DNA from: Bin55 sp965116055
GTDB taxonomy: Bacteria > Pseudomonadota > Gammaproteobacteria > Pseudomonadales > Azotimanducaceae
NCBI GenBank assembly: GCA_965116055.1
Contig: OZ220466.1
Coordinates: forward strand, 1,240,001 to 1,304,000
Direction: 5' to 3'
DNA: 64,000 nt
Shown here: positions 26,657 to 35,481 of the stretch, in pieces
How the letters are laid out: every line of letters begins with the position of its first letter
Numbering within the stretch: position 1 is the stretch's first letter
The notes under the pieces: generated by a model
Told to the model about the DNA's origin: nothing
Seen by the model: the letters and a program-made list of their open reading frames with translations, nothing else
Databases searched by the model: none
Position numbers and translations under genes: made by a program

Positions 26657-26753
26657 ATAAGTCGGCCTAAATACAAAATCAATACAATTATCCCGTTCGT
26701 GCGTAAAATTCCATCGTGTCTAACCTCTAATCGATTAGGAGGGCTCGGACACC

Positions 26754-26819
26754 ATGCGGACAATCTGTAATACTCAAGGGGTTTCGATTGAGCTTAGACT
26801 CATTTCAATGCAGCACTAA
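26754..26819 (+). CDS. Possible 21-codon leader peptide overlapping acnA start
   Basis: The only consensus AGGAGG near acnA (26737-26742) lies 11 bp before the ATG at 26754. This opens a 21-codon frame ending in TAA at 26817-26819, out of frame with acnA and overlapping its first 32 bases. It may be a translated leader that couples to acnA; it could equally be chance. The predicted peptide (MRTICNTQGVSIELRLISMQH, 21 residues) starts with MRTIC and ends with SMQH and has no recognisable feature. Confidence 0.3.
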   Translation: MRTICNTQGVSIELRLISMQH

Positions 26820-29463
26820 TTTGGTTGTCAATGAACGCACGTATGGCTATTTTGATCTAAATTTAGCCGCTCGAAACGGTGCGAGCGATATATCGCGAAT
26901 GCCGGCTTCTTTAAAGGTTTTGTTAGAGAATCTGCTTCGGTGTGAGGACGGTGCCTCAGTTTCGCGAGATGATATTGAATCGTTTCTCCAATGGGATCCC
27001 TCAAACAGCAAGTCGGGTGAGATAGCTTATCGGCCGGCTAGGGTACTTATGCAGGACTTCACAGGAGTACCTGCTGTTGCCGATTTGGCGGCAATGCGCG
27101 GCGCGATGGTTGCGGCGGGTAGCGATCCGGCTTTGATTAACCCACTTGCACCAGTCGATTTAGTTATTGATCACTCGGTCATGGTAGACCACTTTGGAAA
27201 CCGAGAGGCATTTGATGCAAATGTTGAAGTAGAGATGGCTCGAAATCAGGAGCGATATCGTTTTTTGCGCTGGGGGCAGGAATCATTCGAGAATTTTCGC
27301 GTTGTACCTCCAGGCACCGGCATTTGCCATCAGGTAAACCTGGAGTATTTGGCTCGGGTGGTGTGGATACACACGGATAAAGGTGTTTGTACTGCATATC
27401 CGGATACCCTTGTCGGTACAGATAGTCATACAACCATGATCAATGGACTGGGTGTCCTAGGCTGGGGCGTGGGTGGTATTGAAGCGGAGGCGGCCATGTT
27501 GGGGCAACCGATTTCGATGCTGATCCCCGATGTTGTCGGTGTCCGAATGATAGGGGATTTGAGTGAGGGAATCACAGCGACTGACTTGGTTTTACGCGTG
27601 GTGGAATTACTTCGACAACATGGCGTCGTTGGCAAGTTCGTCGAATTTTGCGGGCCGGCGATTAAACATCTCACTCTCGCCGATAGAGCGACGATTGCGA
27701 ACATGGCTCCTGAGTATGGGGCGACTTGCGGTTTCTTCCCTGTCGATGAAGAAACCATTCGTTATTTAAGGTTGTCTTCTAGACCTGCGGACACAATTGC
27801 GTTGGTCGAAGCGTATACGAAGCAACAAGGTTTGTGGCGCGACGAAGCCAATGAACCGGAATTCACGGAGCTATTGGAATTCGATTTATCCGAGGTTGAA
27901 CCTTCATTAGCAGGACCGAAGCGTCCTCAAGATCGGGTGTCACTTAGGAATACTAGGAACGTACTTGACGAGACCGTCGAACTGTCCGGTTCTTCACTTA
28001 TGAAGGAGCCGGTAAAGGTACTCGGGGAAACTTTCGAACTGCAGCATGGTGATGTCGTGATCGCTGCAATTACCTCATGTACAAATACGTCTAATCCTGC
28101 AGTCATGCTTGCTGCGGGATTGGTCGCCCGGAATGCACTATCGCGTGGGCTGCAAGTAAAACCTTGGGTTAAAACATCGTTAGCGCCTGGTTCAAAAGTC
28201 GTCACGGATTATTTAGTGGAAACTGGTCTGCAGGATTCACTAGATCGGATCGGGTTCAATCTTGTGGGTTATGGTTGTACGACATGTATAGGCAACTCGG
28301 GTCCGCTATCAGAATCAATTTCCAACGCGATTGAACAAGGGGGCCTCACGGTGAGCGCGGTGCTATCAGGTAACCGCAATTTCGAAGGTCGAGTGCATCA
28401 GGAAGTACGCGCGAATTGGCTTGCGTCCCCGCCATTGGTCGTAGCTTTTGCGTTGGCTGGTACGACAAGAATTGATCTGTCCGTCGACCCAATCGGTCAT
28501 GACACAGAAGGAAAGGATGTTTTTCTCAAGGACATATGGCCGACTAACAGCGAAGTTGATGAGGTCGTGCAACGCGTCTCGTCCTCCATGTTCTCGCGCC
28601 AGTACGACGATGTTTTCACAGGTCCGGATGCATGGCGCACTCTCCAAGTTGATGAGTCCAGCACATACAGTTGGGATGATTCAACGTATATCAAGCAGCC
28701 GCCATTTTTTTCGGTTGGTGGCAATCTAGACCAAGAGATCAACATTAACGACGCTCGCGTCCTTGCGATCCTGGGCGATTCAGTGACGACGGATCATATT
28801 TCACCTGCGGGCGCCATTCAGCCGACAAGTCCTGCGGGTGAGTATCTGCAGCAATGCGGCGTTCAAGTTGCCGATTTCAATTCGTATGGATCGCGTCGGG
28901 GTAACCATGAAGTCATGATGCGCGGTACCTTTGCAAATATCCGCATCCGGAACGAGATGCTGGAAAGCACCGAGGGTGGCTACACGAAACACGCGCCGAC
29001 TGGCGACGAAATTTCGATCTACGATGCGGCGATGCGTTACGAACGTGAAGGCATTGCATTGATTGTCATTGCTGGCAAGGAATATGGGACTGGTTCAAGT
29101 CGTGATTGGGCGGCGAAAGGCACACGGTTGCTTGGTGTGAAAGCGGTTATTGCTGAGAGTTTCGAACGCATTCATCGATCGAATTTGGTCGGCATGGGAG
29201 TCTTACCGCTGAGGTTTATAGAAAGCGATTCAAGAAAAACGCTTAAGCTTGACGGCACGGAGAAGATTTCCATCGGATTTTTTGAAGGCGAAACCGTTAT
29301 ATCCCCTCGGCAGGAATTGAAAATGACCATCTCACGCACACATGGCAGTACATCGGAGCATCGCGTGGTGAGCTGCTTAGATACCGATAACGAAATCGAA
29401 TATTTCAAGTGTGGGGGAATTCTTCAGTTTGTGCTGAACAACATAGCCCGCGAAGCAGCCTAA
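26788..29463 (+). CDS. acnA: Aconitate hydratase A
   Basis: Citrate/isocitrate isomerase of 891 residues, the normal AcnA length. Cluster-ligand cysteines are in TSCTNTSNP (~427-435) and GYGCTTCIGNSGP (~493-505). The N-terminal block SLKVLLENLLR and the C-terminal swivel-domain block GKEYGTGSSRDWAAKG are conserved. The start is TTG 26788 with AAGGGG 6 bp upstream; the N-terminus then aligns with E. coli AcnA in length. It works in the TCA cycle in the cytoplasm. A ThrRS gene follows after 26 bp. Confidence 0.95.
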   Translation: MSLDSFQCSTNLVVNERTYGYFDLNLAARNGASDISRMPASLKVLLENLLRCEDGASVSRDDIESFLQWDPSNSKSGEIAYRPARVLMQDFTGVPAVADLAAMRGAMVAAGSDPALINPLAPVDLVIDHSVMVDHFGNREAFDANVEVEMARNQERYRFLRWGQESFENFRVVPPGTGICHQVNLEYLARVVWIHTDKGVCTAYPDTLVGTDSHTTMINGLGVLGWGVGGIEAEAAMLGQPISMLIPDVVGVRMIGDLSEGITATDLVLRVVELLRQHGVVGKFVEFCGPAIKHLTLADRATIANMAPEYGATCGFFPVDEETIRYLRLSSRPADTIALVEAYTKQQGLWRDEANEPEFTELLEFDLSEVEPSLAGPKRPQDRVSLRNTRNVLDETVELSGSSLMKEPVKVLGETFELQHGDVVIAAITSCTNTSNPAVMLAAGLVARNALSRGLQVKPWVKTSLAPGSKVVTDYLVETGLQDSLDRIGFNLVGYGCTTCIGNSGPLSESISNAIEQGGLTVSAVLSGNRNFEGRVHQEVRANWLASPPLVVAFALAGTTRIDLSVDPIGHDTEGKDVFLKDIWPTNSEVDEVVQRVSSSMFSRQYDDVFTGPDAWRTLQVDESSTYSWDDSTYIKQPPFFSVGGNLDQEININDARVLAILGDSVTTDHISPAGAIQPTSPAGEYLQQCGVQVADFNSYGSRRGNHEVMMRGTFANIRIRNEMLESTEGGYTKHAPTGDEISIYDAAMRYEREGIALIVIAGKEYGTGSSRDWAAKGTRLLGVKAVIAESFERIHRSNLVGMGVLPLRFIESDSRKTLKLDGTEKISIGFFEGETVISPRQELKMTISRTHGSTSEHRVVSCLDTDNEIEYFKCGGILQFVLNNIAREAA

Positions 29464-29489
29464 TCAAATATTAAAGTAGGGATTGGACA

Positions 29490-31328
29490 TTGCCGCTTGA
29501 GCATTCGGACACCATAAGTACCGAAACCGACGAAGAACTTTATCGTATCAGGCACAGCCTGGCGCATGTACTCGCGCAGGCTGTGTTGGAAATGCGTGAA
29601 GGCGCTACGTTGGGATTCGGTCCACCAGTTCAAGACGGTTTTTATTACGACTTCGTACTACCGGAACCGCTTACGGAGGCGGACTTTCCAGAACTAGAAC
29701 GACGCATGCGCCGCATTCTCAAGAAAGGGCAAAATTTTTATAGAGAAGAACTACCCAAAGACACAGCATTTAAACGCATAGAGGATATGGGTGAACCTTA
29801 TAAGCGCGAATACGCTGAGGAACTTTGTGCGCGGGACGGACTCGAATCACTTTCGTTTTATCGAAATGGACCCTTTCTTGATATGTGCGAAGGTCCTCAC
29901 GTAGATTCAGCGAAAGATATCCCCGGGGACGCATTCAAGCTGCGAAGTGTTGCGGGAGCATATTGGCGGGGCGACTCTCGCAACATCATGATGACTCGCA
30001 TCTATGCGTGGGCATTCGAAGACAAAGCCACACTGGACAGTCACGTACAGGCATACGAACTTGCGTTAGCACGCGATCACAAGAAACTCGGTAAAGAGCT
30101 TGACATTTACACGATCGACAACGAGATCGGGCGCGGTTTACCCTTATGGTTGCCCAATGGCACAGTGATTCGAGACGAACTTGAGAAGTTGGCGCGCGAA
30201 CTTGAGTTCAAGGACGGTTATCAACGCGTAGCCACACCTCATATCGCGAAACAGGACTTGTTTTATCGCACGGGACACTTGCCTTATTACGCGGAAGACA
30301 TGTATCCGCCAATCGAGCTCGTGGAGCAAACAGACCAGGGCGAGACCATCAAAGAAACGTACGTGCTCAAACCGATGAACTGCCCGCATCACCACAAGAT
30401 ATTCGCATCAGCTTTACGAAGTTACCGGGAATTGCCGCTACGCTTAGCCGAGTACGGTCATGTTTATCGGTTCGAAGACTCAGGTGCAGTCGGCGGACTT
30501 TTACGTGTGCGCGGCATGTGTATGAACGATGCGCACATCTACTGTACCGAAGAACAAATTGCTGACGAGTTTCGCAAGGTGATCGCACTTTACGATCGCG
30601 CGTACTCGATCCTAGGATTAACAGATTACTTTTTACGTCTAAGTTGCTGGGATCCCGACGACCCGCGAGGCAAAAATAAATACGTAGACGAGCCGGATGC
30701 TTGGGAGAGTTCCCAGAACGTGTTGCGAGACGTGCTTAACGACCTTAATTTAGATTTCGTTGAGGAAAAAGGTGAAGCTGCGTTTTACGGTCCTAAGATT
30801 GATGTTCAATTTCCAACTGTTACTGGTCGCTATGAGTCTGTCAGTACAGTACAGCTCGATTTTGCGATCCCCAAACGACTGGACTTAAAGTATGTAGGTT
30901 CGGATGGCAATGAACATGTACCGTACTGTATTCATCGGGCGCCGTTTTCGACACATGAACGATTTGTTGCTTATTTAATCGAACATTTCGGAGGGGCGTT
31001 TCCAACATGGCTTGCCCCAATTCAAGTACAAGTACTTACCGTATCGGATCAGTTTAACGCTTACGCCCAGGAACTTGTCGACGATTTACGTAATGATTTC
31101 GTACGGGCAGAACTCGGTTCTTCAAGTGATACGGTTTCAAAGAAGATTCGTGAAGGCACTTTACGAAAAATCCCTAATTTTTTGATCATTGGCCAACGCG
31201 AGGCCGAATCGAAAGCTGTGACGTTGCGACGTTACGGTGTACGCGAGCAGAAGACCATGACGTTCGTAGAGTTCAAGTCGAAGTTGCTCGCAACGATCAA
31301 TGCTCGCGCCTTGACGTTTCTCAGCTAG
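29490..31328 (+). CDS. thrS: Threonyl-tRNA synthetase without TGS domain
   Basis: ThrRS of 612 residues, against about 640 for E. coli. It begins directly at the editing domain: HSLAHVLAQAV carries the HxxxH zinc pair and DMCEGPHVDS the Cys/His pair. The N-terminal TGS domain is missing. The catalytic core is complete: motif 2 region GLLRVRGM, zinc ligands Cys in MNCPHHHKIF, His in MNDAHIYC and His in PYCIHRAPFSTHERF, and a normal anticodon-binding C-terminus. MNCPHHHKIF and MNDAHIYC differ from the E. coli versions and resemble TGS-less enzymes of cyanobacteria and Chloroflexi. The usual infC-rpmI-rplT neighbours are absent. It could be a second or transferred ThrRS. TTG start. Confidence 0.92.
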   Translation: MPLEHSDTISTETDEELYRIRHSLAHVLAQAVLEMREGATLGFGPPVQDGFYYDFVLPEPLTEADFPELERRMRRILKKGQNFYREELPKDTAFKRIEDMGEPYKREYAEELCARDGLESLSFYRNGPFLDMCEGPHVDSAKDIPGDAFKLRSVAGAYWRGDSRNIMMTRIYAWAFEDKATLDSHVQAYELALARDHKKLGKELDIYTIDNEIGRGLPLWLPNGTVIRDELEKLARELEFKDGYQRVATPHIAKQDLFYRTGHLPYYAEDMYPPIELVEQTDQGETIKETYVLKPMNCPHHHKIFASALRSYRELPLRLAEYGHVYRFEDSGAVGGLLRVRGMCMNDAHIYCTEEQIADEFRKVIALYDRAYSILGLTDYFLRLSCWDPDDPRGKNKYVDEPDAWESSQNVLRDVLNDLNLDFVEEKGEAAFYGPKIDVQFPTVTGRYESVSTVQLDFAIPKRLDLKYVGSDGNEHVPYCIHRAPFSTHERFVAYLIEHFGGAFPTWLAPIQVQVLTVSDQFNAYAQELVDDLRNDFVRAELGSSSDTVSKKIREGTLRKIPNFLIIGQREAESKAVTLRRYGVREQKTMTFVEFKSKLLATINARALTFLS

Positions 31329-33427
31329 TTCTCCAAAACTTTGTTCGGTTCAGCCACTCCGTAGGCCAAGGTTGGCTTGACAGTGACGTAATCCATCAAA
31401 ATTCGTCCACTTTCTTTGACCATACCGTCTACTAGCTCGGCACGTTTTTGCGGTAGTTCGCGCATGATTTTGTCGAGTTCATCAATCGTTTCGACCGGCT
31501 TTTCACCTAACGAAACCAAGTATTCGTTTTCCGTCTTAAGACGCCAGGCTGCGCTCTCTTTACGCCGTGACTTACGTTCGTCTTCGTTGAGTGAGACATG
31601 CGTGATATCGCGATTTAAATCAATGCGTTCTGCAACCCGTCGATAGTAGTCAAAGTGTGGATCCGATTGTGTGCGTTCTGCATGGCGCGCGGTTAGGATG
31701 TCGATAACCCCGTCGATATCTGTTAGCTCATCGTATTCTGCCGGCTCAAGTGCATCAAGCCCAAGGGCATTTGTGTACGCACTCTCGCCAACTGCTTCCG
31801 AATCAATGAGTTCTGGGAATTCAATGTCCGGCACCACACCGTTGTGTTGTGTGGTTTCACCCGAGATGCGATAGTACTTACCTTGCGTAATCTTGAGTTG
31901 GCCATGATTCAGGGAGAGAATTGATTGGATTGAACCTTTACCATAGGTGCGCGTGCCGAGGACTAATCCGCGTCCATAATCCTGGATCGCGCCAGCGAAA
32001 ATTTCGGACGCCGAGGCTGAGCTCCGATTTACTAGTACTGCAAGTGGTCCTGTATAGGCAATGGTTTTATCGTTGTCAGTCATGACTTGTCGATGTCGTC
32101 CCATTCCTTTAACGAGTACCGTCGGCCCTGTTTCGATGAAGAGTCCGACTAATTTGTGCGCTTCGGGAAGCGATCCACCCCCATTGTTACGAAGATCCAA
32201 GATCAAGCCGTCAATACCTTCTTCCTGAAGTTCATCAATCAAGATATCGACATCTCGGGTAGCGCTTCGGTAATCCTGTTCGCCGCGTTGCTCACCTGCG
32301 AGGTCAGCGTACATCTTCGGTAACTCAATGACGCCAATTTTTCGTTCTATACCGTCCTGGTTAAGCGAAAAAACCTTCTTTTTCGCAGCGGCTTCTTCAA
32401 GTTTTACTTTGTCGCGGGTGATGGATACGACTTTTGACGCGCCACCTGCTCCTACAGGTTCCAGCACTTCTAAACGTACGACGGTACCGCGAGGACCGCG
32501 AATAAGATCGACAACATCTTGAATGCGCCGTCCAACGACATCAATCATTGGGCCATCTGGGTCCTGACCGACCGCAACGATACGATCGGCGGCTTTTAGC
32601 TCCCCGTCAAGCTCAGCCGGTCCGCCTTTAACCAGGCTAATCACCTTCACATATTCGTCTTCGGTCCCCAGGAGGGCGCCAATACCTTCCAGTGACATGC
32701 GCATAGACATATGGAAATCCTCGGCATCCCTTGGCGAGAAATAAACCGTGTGCGGATCATAGATGTGCGTGAAGGAATTGATATAGTCGGCGAATGCTTC
32801 TTCAGACGTGTATTGACGATTCTGATTGCGGCGGTTCGTGTATCGTTTCGTGAGGAGCTCTTGAATCGTATCAGTGTCACGTTTGTTTAGCCTCATATGG
32901 ATGATCGCATCCGTGAGGTTGTGTTCCCATCGCAGATCTGCAGCGGCGGCATCATGAGGCCATTGCAGATCGTTCGTATCCAACGGCAATTTGATTCGGG
33001 TGTTAAGGTCGAATGAATTGATGCCGCGTTTAAGCCGTTCGAGAACCCACGCATAACGGGTATCTCGTCGACTTTGAAGGCGATTGACCATTTTGAATGC
33101 GGGTTCTAGGCGACCGCGTTTTAGCACATCGTCGAATTGATAGCGAAACTGCTCAAATTCTTCAATGTCGCTGGCAAGAAAAAACTGCTTGCGGCGATCA
33201 AGCACTTCAAGGTAACGGTCGAATATCTGCGACGATGCTTCATCGTTTAGTGGTGCGTTACGGATCAAATGATTGTTTCGTACTTGATCGACGATAAATC
33301 TTGCCGCTCGTGGGTGCACAGGTAGGGGTTCTAGCTGTGCAATGTCGGCGCTAACTATGTCAGCTGGCGTTAAACTCGTGATGATTACCACAAAGAGTCC
33401 GGCCAGGGTGCGAATGAGTCGAGTCAA
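31325..33427 (-). CDS. prc: Tail-specific carboxy-terminal protease Prc
   Basis: Periplasmic C-terminal processing protease of 700 residues. A signal peptide covers residues ~1-27 (LIRTLAGLFVVIITSLTPADIVSA). An N-terminal Prc domain is followed by a PDZ domain (~240-330, SLEGIGALLG onward) and the S41 peptidase domain with the Ser/Lys dyad: Ser in VNRSSASASEIFAGAI, Lys in RTYGKGSIQ. A DUF3340-type C-terminal region follows. It degrades or trims proteins by their C-termini, including envelope substrates. Its stop is interlocked with that of thrS (CTAG at 31325-31328). Confidence 0.95.
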   Translation of the reverse strand: MTRLIRTLAGLFVVIITSLTPADIVSADIAQLEPLPVHPRAARFIVDQVRNNHLIRNAPLNDEASSQIFDRYLEVLDRRKQFFLASDIEEFEQFRYQFDDVLKRGRLEPAFKMVNRLQSRRDTRYAWVLERLKRGINSFDLNTRIKLPLDTNDLQWPHDAAAADLRWEHNLTDAIIHMRLNKRDTDTIQELLTKRYTNRRNQNRQYTSEEAFADYINSFTHIYDPHTVYFSPRDAEDFHMSMRMSLEGIGALLGTEDEYVKVISLVKGGPAELDGELKAADRIVAVGQDPDGPMIDVVGRRIQDVVDLIRGPRGTVVRLEVLEPVGAGGASKVVSITRDKVKLEEAAAKKKVFSLNQDGIERKIGVIELPKMYADLAGEQRGEQDYRSATRDVDILIDELQEEGIDGLILDLRNNGGGSLPEAHKLVGLFIETGPTVLVKGMGRHRQVMTDNDKTIAYTGPLAVLVNRSSASASEIFAGAIQDYGRGLVLGTRTYGKGSIQSILSLNHGQLKITQGKYYRISGETTQHNGVVPDIEFPELIDSEAVGESAYTNALGLDALEPAEYDELTDIDGVIDILTARHAERTQSDPHFDYYRRVAERIDLNRDITHVSLNEDERKSRRKESAAWRLKTENEYLVSLGEKPVETIDELDKIMRELPQKRAELVDGMVKESGRILMDYVTVKPTLAYGVAEPNKVLEN

Positions 33428-33508
33428 GGTTGATTCCTAACGAAGCGTTGTCGCAGCGATTTAGACCAGCGCCGCATTCAAAATGTTACAGATTACGAAG
33501 GTCTTTAG

Positions 33509-34237
33509 TTACTGTAAATCTGTAAAAAATCGACTTGGGCGTGGTAGAAAGTAATTGTTCGTATCGACTGAGAATGCAATAGCATACGCACGACCGAGTA
33601 CGCGCTCACGCTCCAGGAAACCAAATTCGCGCGAATCCTTACTGTTATCCCGATTATCCCCCATAACAAAGTAGGTATCGGTCGGAATTTCAACTGGTCC
33701 GAAGTTTCGTATATGCGGATTGCCTCGGCGACTGGATTCCATAATGATTCGCGTGCTACCAAGAACGGATTCTTCAAGGATGCGATGTGTTCTAAGACTC
33801 CGGCGTTGAAGCTGCGAGGCGAGTTTCTTGGCTTGTTCGGGGTCGACTTCCCGATAGATCGCGCGTTCGCCATTGATGATTAGACGATTGTTACGCAATT
33901 CGACGACATCACCTGGAGTGGCGATTAAGCGTTTAACGTAGATCTCGTCGTCACGCGGATTAGGAAACGTCACGACATCGCCACGTTTGGGATCGCCCCA
34001 TTGCGAAATACGCGTAAGTGTGAACGGGAAGCGCAGGTCGTAACTGATCTTATCGACAACGATGCGATCGCCAACCATGATATTGGGTTCCATGCTGCCA
34101 GAAGGCACTTGATTCCAGTCGGCAATCACTGAACGAAACAGCACCATGGCGATCACAAAGTAGATGAACGCACGCCACTCTCGCCAGAATCTCGCTAGAC
34201 GTCCGACACGGCTATTGCTCTGGTTCGATTCGGTCAC
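33509..34237 (-). CDS. lepB: Signal peptidase I
   Basis: Inner-membrane type I signal peptidase of 242 residues. One N-terminal transmembrane helix (FIYFVIAMVLFRSVIA, ~24-39) is followed by the catalytic Ser48 (PSGSMEPNI) and Lys102 (DEIYVKRLIATPGD); the box D/E motif GDNRDNSKDSREFG is intact. It cleaves Sec and Tat signal peptides. GTG start. The DUF1244 gene is 15 bp upstream in the same transcript. The shorter-than-E. coli length is normal for a single-helix form. Confidence 0.95.
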   Translation of the reverse strand: MTESNQSNSRVGRLARFWREWRAFIYFVIAMVLFRSVIADWNQVPSGSMEPNIMVGDRIVVDKISYDLRFPFTLTRISQWGDPKRGDVVTFPNPRDDEIYVKRLIATPGDVVELRNNRLIINGERAIYREVDPEQAKKLASQLQRRSLRTHRILEESVLGSTRIIMESSRRGNPHIRNFGPVEIPTDTYFVMGDNRDNSKDSREFGFLERERVLGRAYAIAFSVDTNNYFLPRPSRFFTDLQ

Positions 34238-34252
34238 GGGTTGGTCAGTGAA

Positions 34253-34543
34253 TCAGCGAGGCTCAGTTTGTTGACGCATTTTCGCGAGCTGCTCCGGCGT
34301 TGCCTCGCTTTGAAATTTGGTTTTCCACTCCGCGTACGGCATACCGTAAACGCGCTCCCGAGCTGCTTCATAATCAAGCGACTCCCCAGCTTTTTCGGCG
34401 GCCTCGACGTACCACTTTGCAAGACAATTTCGGCAAAAACCTGCTAGGTTCATCAGATCAATGTTTTGCACATCTTTACGCTCGTCCAAGTGTTCGATTA
34501 GACGGTGAAAGACAGCCGCTTCAAGTGTTTCTTGACTTGCCAT
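34253..34543 (-). CDS. DUF1244 domain protein
   Basis: Small protein of 96 residues matching the DUF1244 family: RLIEHLDERKDVQNIDLMNLAGFCRNCLAKWY, given here as overlapping segments of a helical bundle, with the family's two cysteines (FCRNCLAKW). The function is unknown. It lies directly upstream of lepB, 15 bp apart, and is divergent from terC. Confidence 0.85.
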   Translation of the reverse strand: MASQETLEAAVFHRLIEHLDERKDVQNIDLMNLAGFCRNCLAKWYVEAAEKAGESLDYEAARERVYGMPYAEWKTKFQSEATPEQLAKMRQQTEPR

Positions 34544-34688
34544 GAGAGTTGTAGGCAGACGGTAATATACAAGTTCGATTATAAAAATGCCGTCATTTTG
34601 TCGATAAAAGGCAGATCTTGTTTGCGCGCCTGAAACTATTCACGAACTAAACTAAATCGAAAAGGACAGCCAAGTCGAGGTTTTGACG

Positions 34689-35471
34689 ATGGAATTTATC
34701 CTGAGCTATGAACTCGTGGCGGCATTTGTGATGCTCACTGCGATTGAAATTGTGCTTGGCGTGGACAACATTGTGTTCATTTCAATTACGACGAATCAGT
34801 TACCTAAAAGTCAACGCCAGAGCGCACGGTTGATAGGTCTGTCGCTTGCCATGGGGTTACGCATACTGTTGTTATTGACGTTAAGTTGGATGATGGGACT
34901 AACCGCCGACCTTTTCTATTTGATTGGTTGGGGTATTTCTGGTCGCGATTTGATTTTGTTTTTCGGTGGTGGGTTTCTGGTCTTCAAAGCTACTGTCGAG
35001 ATTCACAACTCGCTTGGCATGGCTGAAGAAACAGCTCATAGAACAAAGGTTTCGACATTTGGTTGGGTACTCACGCAGATCGCGCTCATTGACATCGTGT
35101 TTTCATTGGACTCTGTGATCACGGCGGTGGGTTTGGTCGATAGCCTGGCTGTGATGATTGCGGCAATCGTCACGGCGGTCGTCGTCATGATGTTTACGGC
35201 TGGTCCTATTAGCAAGTTCGTCGAAGAACATGCCTCCCTGAAGGTTCTAGCGCTTGCGTTTCTGGTTCTCATTGGATTTACCTTGATCGCCGATGCTTTG
35301 GATATACATATACCGAAAGGACTCATCTACGGTGCGATGGCGTTCGCGTTCTGCGTAGAGATGCTGAATTTAGTCAGAAACCGACGCAACAGTGGTTCGG
35401 TTAAATTACGAAAGGCTCAATTTCATGATCTGTTTCCGGACGAAACTGCGAGTGCAGTGACGGGTCAATAA
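34689..35471 (+). CDS. TerC family membrane protein
   Basis: Integral membrane protein of about 260 residues with seven or so helices. The TerC signature of acidic residues in membrane segments is visible: AIEIVLGVDNIVFISI near the N-terminus and DIVFSLDSVITAVGL in the middle, both with the paired Asp positions typical of the family. TerC proteins are linked to tellurite resistance and to manganese export during metalation of secreted proteins. I start at ATG 34689 (GAGG at 34676-34679); a TTG 6 bp earlier is also open. It is convergent with yaaA, with a 10-bp gap. Confidence 0.9.
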   Translation: MEFILSYELVAAFVMLTAIEIVLGVDNIVFISITTNQLPKSQRQSARLIGLSLAMGLRILLLLTLSWMMGLTADLFYLIGWGISGRDLILFFGGGFLVFKATVEIHNSLGMAEETAHRTKVSTFGWVLTQIALIDIVFSLDSVITAVGLVDSLAVMIAAIVTAVVVMMFTAGPISKFVEEHASLKVLALAFLVLIGFTLIADALDIHIPKGLIYGAMAFAFCVEMLNLVRNRRNSGSVKLRKAQFHDLFPDETASAVTGQ

Positions 35472-35481
35472 ACCATGTCGG

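Larger units (their letters stand above)
26279..26787. other. AT-rich intergenic region between dioxygenase and acnA
   Basis: No gene is visible in this 509-bp region. It holds a hairpin-rich stretch at 26292-26370, an isolated terminal-repeat-like fragment AAACCTCCTAAAA at about 26430-26445 (a possible MITE remnant), MITE copy 2, a palindrome CTAATCGATTAG (26727-26738) and the acnA leader with a strong Shine-Dalgarno AGGAGG (26737-26742). Confidence 0.6.

Noticed and set aside
24277..26660. Composite transposon formed by MITE copies 1 and 2
   Set aside because: Each MITE has its own matching 4-bp duplication, and the outer flanks (TTAA and ATAA) differ.
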